From the NCBI GenBank assembly GCA_002401055.1, contig NVRZ01000116.1:1-8737 (forward strand): a stretch of DNA of 8,737 bases, written 5' to 3'. Source of the DNA: Bacteroidota bacterium. GTDB lineage: Bacteria > Bacteroidota > Bacteroidia > NORP154. Shown in pieces: positions 1 to 5,841 of the stretch (within the stretch, counting starts at the first letter, position 1; each line of letters starts with the position of its first letter). The notes under the pieces are model-generated. The model was not told the DNA's origin, ran no database searches, and saw only the letters and a program-made list of their open reading frames with translations. The position numbers and the translations under genes are program-made.

Positions 1-1
1 C

Positions 2-1333
2 AAGAAGGACAGCTATTGGATTATAAATAACAAAAATGAATTGTTTAAAATATTCGACGACGAATCTGAAAAAGAGTATGTATTTAACCTTGAGCTACAC
101 ACCATTACAAACAATCACGATTTGTATTTTTCCCTGGCCGATAACCTGGTAGTAAACTATGATAAAAGCTCCTTAAAATTTCATTTATCCGCTCCATTCT
201 TTCTAAAGGAAGGTGCTGCGCTGTACCAATACACTGTAGAGGGGCTAATGAATGACTGGACAAACTGGTCACCGAACCCACTCATCACCTTTCCATTTAT
301 TCCAGCAGGAGACTACACGCTAAGCATAAGAGCGAAAAATGTACTGGGAGACAGAACTGCATTAACATCATTTCAGTTTAGCGTATCCCCACCTTACTGG
401 AAAACATGGTGGTTCTATCTTGTTTGCATACTTATTGTTGCAACCATTGTTGTTTCCATTATTAAATTAAGAACCCGGAGTATTGAAAATGAAAAAAAGA
501 TATTGGAGGATAAGGTTAAGGAAAGAACAGAAGAACTCGCAAAAAAGAACAAGGATATAACCGACAGCATAAAGTATGCACAAAGAATACAGGAAGCAGT
601 ATTGCCCCTAAAGGAAAACCTGTTCAAGTTAGTGCCAAACTCTTTTATTCTTTACAGGCCGAAAGACATTGTTAGTGGCGACTTTTACTGGTTCACAAAA
701 AAGAATGACCTGATTACTGTAGCTGCAGTTGACTGCACGGGGCATGGCGTGCCAGGAGCATTTATGTCATTAATTGGGAGTAATTTACTTCATGACATAG
801 TTGAGGTGCAAGGAGTTGTAGCACCAGTTGATATCATTAAAGCCATGCACAAAGGAGTTGTCGATACATTAAAAAAGGATAAAAGGTATTCGGCCACAGT
901 AGACGGCATGGACATGGCTATTTGCTCCATTGATTTGAAAAAGAAAACATTTGAGTATGCAGGTGCAGGCTGTCCCATGATAATTATCAAAAAAGGCAAG
1001 AAAGAATTAATTAAAGCCAATAGAAATCCTATCGGCCTTGTATTTGACAAAGGAGGTAAACCCTCTATATATGATGGTAAACAGAAATTGCTGTCTCACA
1101 AATTTAAGCTCACGAAAGGCGACACGTTTTATCTTTTCACGGATGGTTATTGCGATCAATTTGGAGGAGAGGATAACAGTAAGTACATGGGAGGCAGGTT
1201 TATGGATTTATTAGCTGATATACAGGATAAAGATATGGTTGAGCAGGAAACAATTTTAAATGAGAGCATAGAAAATTGGAAGGGCGATATGCCGCAACTA
1301 GATGATATGCTGGTAATTGGAATAAGAATATAG
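2..1333 (+). CDS. Y_Y_Y-domain membrane sensor with SpoIIE/PP2C serine phosphatase domain (N-terminus missing)
   Basis: The reading frame is open to the left edge, so the 5' part is missing; the TTG at 41 is not a convincing start. Numbering residues from that TTG, about 45-116 resemble the Y_Y_Y domain that follows two-component-regulator beta-propellers (YQYTVEG, DW..WS, FPFIPAGDYTLSIRAKN). Residues about 122-142 form one membrane helix, and 146-172 a charged coiled coil. Residues 205-430 are a SpoIIE-type PP2C phosphatase. Its metal-binding acidic residues are visible: D214 in SGDFYW, D231 in VDCTGHGVPGAFMS, D368 in FTDGY and D421/D422 in LDDM. By family knowledge the periplasmic propeller/Y_Y_Y part senses a signal and the cytoplasmic domain dephosphorylates Ser/Thr on a partner such as an anti-anti-sigma factor. 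No STAS or anti-sigma kinase gene is seen nearby, so the target is unknown. The phosphatase call is firm; the propeller is inferred. Confidence 0.9.
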   Translation, partial: KKDSYWIINNKNELFKIFDDESEKEYVFNLELHTITNNHDLYFSLADNLVVNYDKSSLKFHLSAPFFLKEGAALYQYTVEGLMNDWTNWSPNPLITFPFIPAGDYTLSIRAKNVLGDRTALTSFQFSVSPPYWKTWWFYLVCILIVATIVVSIIKLRTRSIENEKKILEDKVKERTEELAKKNKDITDSIKYAQRIQEAVLPLKENLFKLVPNSFILYRPKDIVSGDFYWFTKKNDLITVAAVDCTGHGVPGAFMSLIGSNLLHDIVEVQGVVAPVDIIKAMHKGVVDTLKKDKRYSATVDGMDMAICSIDLKKKTFEYAGAGCPMIIIKKGKKELIKANRNPIGLVFDKGGKPSIYDGKQKLLSHKFKLTKGDTFYLFTDGYCDQFGGEDNSKYMGGRFMDLLADIQDKDMVEQETILNESIENWKGDMPQLDDMLVIGIRI

Positions 1334-1444
1334 TTACCAATTCAGGAAAACAGTGATGTAATTATATCAGTCAGGTTGTTTATGCGTACATTTATTTCGA
1401 CTATTCTGATACAGACGTACAACAATAAAATTATACTTAGTTAG

Positions 1445-2272
1445 ATGAAAATAATATTACTCGCGCTGGCACTGTTGCCACTCAGTATTTTGGCACAGTC
1501 CGATTTAGGGGTTGTGTATGATTCAAAAACTTGTACTGTAACCTATGTAAAAGGTACAGATTCGGTAATACTTACCCACCCCCATGGTTTTGGTCGAGGT
1601 TTAAAGAGAGGTGGAAACTGGAAGTTCTTTGACGTAAATGGAAACGTCACTCGTAGGGTGCTACTAGAGGTGGTGGACGAGCTTACTTTTGGTGTAAAAA
1701 CAATCAGTAAAGGGAAAATTGAATTGAAGAAATGGTATATTATTAATGGAAATGAGCTCGGATATGAGAATTACAATCATATTGGAAGGCTAGAAGCCAA
1801 GTTAGATCCAAGAAGTGGGAACTGGACCCGATATTACACCGCAGGAGGATTGAGAGAAGTTGGAAATAAGATGAATGGTGGCAGAAATGGCGAATGGACC
1901 TTTTACAATTATGACGGGCGTATGACTACCAGAAAGTCTTTTAGTAATAATTATATCGCTGCTGATAGAGTTGATATAAGCTACCATACCAATGGTAGAG
2001 AAGCAGTTACAACTGAGTATAAATCCTACTGCAAAGATGGAGCGTACAAAGTTTACAATGATTTCGGCTTGCTCATTGTAGAGGGTCAGTTCACCCCATT
2101 TTTACCTGCAGAAATTGATAGCGGATATGTGGAAGACTTTGAAAGTGGAGATGGCTACTGGTATAAATACTGCAGAACAGAATCCGTTAAAAACGGTGTT
2201 TGGAAAACCTATGAAAAAACTGGTGACCTTCTTAGGTCACAGACCTACGTTAATGGGGTACTAGCGAAGTAG
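1445..2272 (+). CDS. Secreted MORN_2-repeat (YwqK-like) protein
   Basis: A 275-residue protein. Residues 1-17 form a clean signal peptide (MKIILLALALLPLSILA, then Q18) with no lipobox cysteine, so it is probably exported by signal peptidase I. The mature part carries several 'GxWxxYxxxGxLxxxxxYxxG' units of MORN_2 type, at about 57-79, 125-146, 149-170, 199-215 and 251-275 (for example GEWTFYNYDGRM and GVWKTYEKTGDLL). Such repeats build an elongated beta-sheet. In Bacteroidota they are common in exported proteins annotated 'toxin-antitoxin system YwqK family antitoxin', a label that does not establish function. No enzyme motif is visible. The ATG at 1445 is chosen because it starts directly at the signal peptide; no strong Shine-Dalgarno precedes it. 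The upstream gap of 111 bp and the downstream gap of 32 bp allow, but do not prove, co-transcription with the TPR gene. The specific role is unknown. Confidence 0.85.
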   Translation: MKIILLALALLPLSILAQSDLGVVYDSKTCTVTYVKGTDSVILTHPHGFGRGLKRGGNWKFFDVNGNVTRRVLLEVVDELTFGVKTISKGKIELKKWYIINGNELGYENYNHIGRLEAKLDPRSGNWTRYYTAGGLREVGNKMNGGRNGEWTFYNYDGRMTTRKSFSNNYIAADRVDISYHTNGREAVTTEYKSYCKDGAYKVYNDFGLLIVEGQFTPFLPAEIDSGYVEDFESGDGYWYKYCRTESVKNGVWKTYEKTGDLLRSQTYVNGVLAK

Positions 2273-2304
2273 CCAAATACCACCCATTTTGAGTACTACT
2301 TCAA

Positions 2305-3945
2305 ATGCTTCCTAGAATAATACCGTCATTGCAAGAGCGTGCAACGAATGAGGAAATCTCATCATTGAATTGGAGATTGCTTCGTCGCTCACTTTATTCG
2401 CTCCTTGCAATGGCGATGCTAATTGGTGCTTCCTCTTATGCACATGCTCAACCGCCAGTTGACTCCCTTGCAGAACGAATAACACAAAACCTCAACGATA
2501 CTGTCCGCATCAATGTACTCAACAAACTTGCAGCTAGCTTTATGTACACCAACCCAGATACGGCCATTGTGCTTTCTTCACATGCATTAGCAATTTCCAA
2601 AATAAACAAATGGGAAGTTGGAGTTGCGCAGAGCAAAGGACAGCTGGGCTCTATCAATTACCTTAAAGGGGATTACACAAAAGCACTAAAATATTACCAT
2701 GCGGCACTGAGCATTAGTAAGGGGCTTGGCAAATCATCTGATTCAAATACGGCGATAGCGGGGAAAATAGGTGCAGCAAGACGCTTTGGCAATATTGGAA
2801 GTGTATATTATAGCCGAGGTAATTACCCACAAGCCCTAGACTACTATTTCAAATCCATTAAAATATTTGAAGAGATGAAGCAAAGTTGGGGTATTGCCCT
2901 AAGCCTTGGTAATATTGGAGGTGTTTACTATAGCCAGGAAGATTATGGTAAAGCCTTGGAGTATTTCTTCAGAGCATTAAAGCTTGATAGAGAATTAAAT
3001 AGATTGAATGGTATCTCGGCAAACCTTGGCAACATCGCCAACATATTCAAGAACCAGGGCGCATACTCATTGTCGCTCAAATATTACTTCGAAGCTCTGA
3101 ATTTAGATGAGGAGCAAGGAAATTTAAATGCTACAGCAATTACATTAGGAAATATTGGGATTGTATACAGAGAGCTGGGAGACTCAGCTCGATCTGCCTC
3201 TGCTTCAGGAGAAGACTTAGCCAGAACCAGCCTCTACCCCACGGCTCTTGATTATTACTTCAAGGCACTTGGTATGGCAAAATCATTGGGAGACAAAAAT
3301 AGTGTTGCTATTAATCTTGGAAGTATCGGCTCTCTGTATATAGATTTAGGTGAGTATAATAAATCTGAGGAATATCTGCAAAATGGACTTATTCTTTCCA
3401 AGCAAATAGGTGCTAAAAGCTATTTAAAGCATCATTACCAATTTCTATCTCATCTTTACCACAAAACACAGAGGCCTGCACAAGCTTTTGATGCCTACAA
3501 ATTGTATATCATATATCGTGACAGTATGGACAATGAGGCAAATACAAAAGCCCAGACCCGAACGGAGATGAAATATGAGTATGAAAAAGCCGAGCTGCTT
3601 AAGGAGCAGGAAGAAAAAGATGTCAGAAGGCTAGCGTCGGAAGCCAGAAGCCGGAGAGACAATCTGCAATACTCTGTAGTGTTAATTTGTCTACTGGTTA
3701 TTGGCGTAGTGGTTGCTATGCTGGGAAGGCTATCCTTACCCGTTAGAATGGCTGAGGGAATTATCTTTTTCTCATTTCTTATTCTCTTCGAATTTCTGTT
3801 GGTTCTTGCAGACCCATATATTGAGGAGTGGTCTGGCGGTGCCCCTGGATTCAAACTCCTATTTAATGCCGGAATCGCAGCTTTTATCTTCCCTTTACAC
3901 TCATTTTTTGAAGTAAGGCTGAAAGGAAGGCTAGTTAAGGAGTAG
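2305..3945 (+). CDS. Exported TPR protein with C-terminal coiled coil and three membrane helices
   Basis: A 546-residue protein. A signal-like stretch at about 25-48 (two arginines, a hydrophobic core, then AHA before Q49) precedes TPR repeats. Four have an exact 40-residue period, starting at 161, 201, 241 and 281 (core LGNIGxVYYSxxxYxxALxYYFxALKL). Degenerate repeats lie at about 111-141 and 338-368. The TPR beginning at 281 has about 17 extra Ser/Ala-rich residues (293-309) between its two helices. Residues about 410-453 are a charged coiled coil. Three membrane helices follow at about 456-474, 483-503 and 515-535. The TPR/coiled-coil part resembles the sensor region of Bacteroidota TPR histidine kinases and HTH regulators, but no kinase, cyclase or DNA-binding domain follows. 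It is probably a protein-interaction scaffold. ATG 2305 is the first ATG in the open frame; TTG 2377 would give a conventional signal peptide. The first 38 codons largely coincide with a palindromic repeat. Confidence 0.85.
   Translation: MLPRIIPSLQERATNEEISSLNWRLLRRSLYSLLAMAMLIGASSYAHAQPPVDSLAERITQNLNDTVRINVLNKLAASFMYTNPDTAIVLSSHALAISKINKWEVGVAQSKGQLGSINYLKGDYTKALKYYHAALSISKGLGKSSDSNTAIAGKIGAARRFGNIGSVYYSRGNYPQALDYYFKSIKIFEEMKQSWGIALSLGNIGGVYYSQEDYGKALEYFFRALKLDRELNRLNGISANLGNIANIFKNQGAYSLSLKYYFEALNLDEEQGNLNATAITLGNIGIVYRELGDSARSASASGEDLARTSLYPTALDYYFKALGMAKSLGDKNSVAINLGSIGSLYIDLGEYNKSEEYLQNGLILSKQIGAKSYLKHHYQFLSHLYHKTQRPAQAFDAYKLYIIYRDSMDNEANTKAQTRTEMKYEYEKAELLKEQEEKDVRRLASEARSRRDNLQYSVVLICLLVIGVVVAMLGRLSLPVRMAEGIIFFSFLILFEFLLVLADPYIEEWSGGAPGFKLLFNAGIAAFIFPLHSFFEVRLKGRLVKE
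2323..2416 (+). repeat. Imperfect palindromic repeat of the 'GTCATTGC...GAAGCAATCTC' type inside the TPR gene
   Basis: The left arm, about 2323-2360, contains GTCATTGCAAGAGCG and ends in AATCTC. The right arm, about 2373-2416, begins GAGATTGCTTCGTCGCTC and contains CGCTCCTTGCAATGGCG. The arms are imperfect reverse complements (CATTGCAAG/CTTGCAATG outside, AATCTC/GAGATT inside) around a loop of about 12 bp. From memory this matches a class of short, mostly intergenic elements found in many bacterial genomes. Here it lies in frame in the 5' end of the TPR gene, covering roughly codons 7-38. It could form a stem-loop in the mRNA close to the translation start. The class assignment comes from pattern recognition, not from a search. 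Confidence 0.7.
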
Positions 3946-3954
3946 GTGGTGCTT

Positions 3955-4037
3955 CCCTTCGGCTCTCTTCGGCTCCGCTCAGAGGACGCGCTCAGGGGGC
4001 TTAACGTATTGTTCGGACACTGAGCGGAGCCGAAGTG
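3955..4037. repeat. GC-rich inverted repeat between convergent genes; possible bidirectional terminator
   Basis: Two perfect 16-bp inverted arms lie at 3967-3982 (CTTCGGCTCCGCTCAG) and 4020-4035 (CTGAGCGGAGCCGAAG), with a 37-bp loop. The left side also holds tandem copies of CTTCGGCTC (3957-3965 and 3967-3975) and of CGCTCAG (3976-3982 and 3989-3995). The element fills the gap between the TPR stop codon and the stop codon of the racemase-like gene, and is much richer in GC than its surroundings. It resembles dispersed Bacteroidota intergenic repeats with a 'CTTCGGCTCCGCTCAG' core. The position between convergent genes suits transcription termination from both sides. There is no run of T directly after the stem, so a classical intrinsic terminator is not shown. 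Confidence 0.7.
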
Positions 4038-4046
4038 CCCGATAAT

Positions 4047-5174
4047 TCAACCTATACCCAGCTCCTTCAATATCTCCTCCGTATGCTCACCCAATTGAGG
4101 TGCCGGCCTCCCCACATCAACACTAAATCCGGAAGACTGATAAGGCAGCGAGAATTGATCCAACTCCCCCTCTACGGGATGCTTGGTCTTTAAGTGCATT
4201 TTCCTGGCCTTCACTTGATCATTCAAAATAGTCTCGCCCATATCCAGCACAGGACTGATACAGCAGTCCACATCCTTGAAATGGAATACCCATTCATCAC
4301 GCGTCTTTTGGAGGAACAAATCATCTAGCTCTTTTTTAATCTGCATTGATTGTTCCTCAGTAGTTATATGACTGGATGATAAGTCATCGCGATCAATTGC
4401 ACCGCAGAAGATCTTCCAGAATTTGAACTCAAGGGCACCCAGAGCCATATACTGTCCATCTTTACACTTATAGACGTTATAACAGTGTAATGCTCCACAC
4501 AACATTTCAGAGGTATCCATACCCATCTTCTCAAAACTTCCCAAATGCGCCAAAGAAGTTGGTGTATGAGCCAATACCCCATCAAACAAAGCGATATCAA
4601 GCCACTGTCCCTCACCTGTCTTACCTTTCTGTACCAGAGCTGCAAGGATTGCCATTGCGGCATTCATTGCACCACCCACCATATCGGCGATAAGGAAATT
4701 TGGGATTTGCATTACATCCCCATGTTCCTTTAAAATTCCTGCCAAACCAATAAAATTAATGTCATGACCAGCCTTGTCTCGATAAGGCCCGGTCTGACCG
4801 TATCCGGTAATGGAACAATATATAATTCCAGGATTTACCTTACAAACCGCCTCGTAGTCGACTCCAATTTTCTCAACAACACCCGGACGGTAGCTCTCCA
4901 CGATAACATCAGCGATTCTGGCCAATTTCATAAATATTTCTACCCCTTCCTTAGTTTTCAGATCTAGCGCCATGGATCTCTTGTTGCGATTAATTGATAA
5001 GAAAAATGTCGAGTTGTTTTTATTGAGTGGTGGAACAGCCCGCGCATAATCTCCGGCTCCAGGCTCTTCAATTTTAATAACATCAGCTCCCAAATCACCC
5101 AGGTGCAAGGTACACATGGGCCCCGGCAACAACCTTGATAAGTCCAATACTCTAATTCCGTTTAATGGCTTCAT
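4047..5174 (-). CDS. CaiB/BaiF-fold acyl-CoA protein, probable alpha-methylacyl-CoA racemase
   Basis: A 375-residue protein of the family III CoA-transferase/racemase fold. The N-terminal signature is clear (GIRVLDLSRLLPGPMCT, LGDLGADVIKIEEPGAGDYAR), followed by NRNKRSMALDLK, ESYRPGVVEKIGVDY, ITGYGQTGPYRDKAGHDINF, ADMVGGAMNAAMAILAAL and GQWLDIALFDG. Family knowledge places the catalytic residues of alpha-methylacyl-CoA racemase in the AGHD motif (His), at the Asp after the central strand and at a Glu in 'GAxE'. The matching residues here are H137, D164 and E249. This favours a racemase, interconverting (2R)- and (2S)-methylacyl-CoA for beta-oxidation of branched chains, over a CoA-transferase, which normally lacks that His. 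The C-terminal motif VGRPAPQLGEHTEEIL is typical of the family. It is read on its own, divergently from the small membrane-protein gene and separated from fadB by that gene. A related CoA-transferase of unknown substrate remains possible. Confidence 0.87.
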   Translation of the reverse strand: MKPLNGIRVLDLSRLLPGPMCTLHLGDLGADVIKIEEPGAGDYARAVPPLNKNNSTFFLSINRNKRSMALDLKTKEGVEIFMKLARIADVIVESYRPGVVEKIGVDYEAVCKVNPGIIYCSITGYGQTGPYRDKAGHDINFIGLAGILKEHGDVMQIPNFLIADMVGGAMNAAMAILAALVQKGKTGEGQWLDIALFDGVLAHTPTSLAHLGSFEKMGMDTSEMLCGALHCYNVYKCKDGQYMALGALEFKFWKIFCGAIDRDDLSSSHITTEEQSMQIKKELDDLFLQKTRDEWVFHFKDVDCCISPVLDMGETILNDQVKARKMHLKTKHPVEGELDQFSLPYQSSGFSVDVGRPAPQLGEHTEEILKELGIG

Positions 5175-5286
5175 ACTATCTATTGTCTATAACTTTCTGA
5201 CAATATTATAACTGTTTCTCCTTTTGCTGGATTCTCTGATTTAACTTTAAATTGTCAAATCAATTTGATTTTTAAAAGTAGCTATC
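5175..5286. promoter_or_regulatory. Divergent intergenic region with a small AT-rich palindrome
   Basis: These 112 bp separate two divergent start codons and should hold a promoter for each gene. A palindrome TCAAAT-CA-ATTTGA lies at 5255-5268, about 20 bp before the plus-strand start, with overlapping AAATTG...CAATTT symmetry around it. For the plus-strand gene, TTTTG (5222-5226) followed by TAACTTTA (5242-5249) resembles the Bacteroidota TTG / TAnnTTTG promoter, but the spacing of 15 bp is short and the last base differs. On the minus strand, TAATATTG differs at one position from TAnnTTTG and has no well-placed upstream TTG. No element is certain; the palindrome could be an operator or chance in AT-rich DNA. 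Confidence 0.3.
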
Positions 5287-5715
5287 ATGAATGAAAAAAT
5301 AAACATAAATCGCATGGTGCTTGGCGGAACGGTTGCGGGACTGTCTATGCTGGTGTTTGGAATGATCATTCACGGTGTATTGTTGGAAGAGCATTACTTG
5401 GTACTGCGCAGTTCTGGTATCATCAGGTCAAGTCCAAATTGGCAGGGAATGATCGTTCACCACTTATCTGTAATATTTGCCGGAATACCATTGTCCGTAA
5501 TCTATGTTCTCATTCGGAGCGCCGTAGGTCCAGGACCAGGAACTGCATTTCGCCTGGGAATAATGATAGGATTGATTTGCTTACCCGCTGCTGCATCTCT
5601 GTATGCCTTTTACGACTTAGGCAAAATGATTCCACTGGTAAGCGCTTTAACTATGATGGCTCAATGTGTTATTGGGACTTTGGTGGCAGGATCTCTTTAT
5701 AAAGACAATCGTTAA
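5287..5715 (+). CDS. Small four-helix integral membrane protein of unknown function
   Basis: A 142-residue hydrophobic protein with about four predicted membrane helices, at roughly 10-31, 55-76, 86-108 and 113-135. Short polar ends (MNEKININR at the start, YKDNR at the end) frame them. Loop 1 is the longest (about 32-54, EEHYLVLRSSGIIRSSPNW). Conspicuous residues include H29 at the end of helix 1, the pair H58-H59 at the start of helix 2 and a GPGPG turn at 81-85. I do not recognise a named family with confidence; the layout resembles small DUF-type membrane proteins. The ATG at 5287 is the natural start. It is the only plus-strand gene among the beta-oxidation genes, divergent from the racemase-like gene and convergent with fadB. 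Its stop codon is part of a direct repeat. No function is proposed. Confidence 0.72.
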   Translation: MNEKININRMVLGGTVAGLSMLVFGMIIHGVLLEEHYLVLRSSGIIRSSPNWQGMIVHHLSVIFAGIPLSVIYVLIRSAVGPGPGTAFRLGIMIGLICLPAAASLYAFYDLGKMIPLVSALTMMAQCVIGTLVAGSLYKDNR

Positions 5716-5756
5716 TTCGATGGTTATTCAGTTGTAATTCGATGGTAATTCAATAG
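5713..5756. repeat. Two tandem 22-bp direct repeats overlapping a stop codon
   Basis: Copies at 5713-5734 and 5735-5756 share TAATTCGATGGT, then differ at one base, then share ATTCA; 19 of 22 positions agree. The first TAA of the array is the stop codon of the membrane-protein gene. ATTCAGTTG (5726-5734) pairs perfectly with CAACTGAAT (5762-5770) across a 27-bp loop, so the end of this array could also form a stem with the start of the next one. Confidence 0.65.
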
Positions 5757-5767
5757 TATTGCAACTG

Positions 5768-5835
5768 AATTACGTGAGCAAAGCGAACCAATAACGTGAG
5801 GCATAGCCGAACAGAATTACGCGAACGAAGAGAGC
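5768..5835. repeat. Three degenerate 21-23-bp tandem repeats (AATTACGTGAGCAAAGCGAAC-like)
   Basis: Three imperfect copies start at 5768 (AATTACGTGAGCAAAGCGAA...), 5790 (AATAACGTGAGGCATAGCC...) and 5815 (AATTACGCGAACGAAGAGAG...). Each opens AAT(T/A)ACG(T/C)GA and continues with a purine-rich AGCGAAC-like segment. Together with the preceding direct repeats they fill almost the whole gap between the convergent membrane-protein and fadB genes. Termination in either direction is possible, but no stem followed by a T-run is seen. Confidence 0.55.
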
Positions 5836-5841
5836 AATGCT

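Noticed and set aside
1334..1444. Possible promoter or terminator in the gap before the MORN_2 gene
   Set aside because: TTG (1376-1378) has no properly spaced TAnnTTTG partner, and no stable stem followed by a T-run is visible.
2410..2418. Internal ATG codons as true start of the TPR protein
   Set aside because: Starting at M36 or M38 would leave a truncated signal peptide with no positive charge; 2305 or TTG 2377 fit export better.
2761..3400. Regularly spaced similar DNA segments that could suggest a CRISPR-like array
   Set aside because: The 120-bp period equals the 40-residue TPR period and the DNA repeats are degenerate, as expected of coding repeats.
3495..3854. 119-residue open frame on the minus strand inside the TPR gene
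   Set aside because: It is antisense to a well-supported coding region, low in complexity (Ser-rich) and matches no family I recognise.
4364..4733. Overlapping open frames on both strands inside the racemase-like gene
   Set aside because: They shadow the conserved AGHDIN and ADMVGG regions in other frames and have no independent support.
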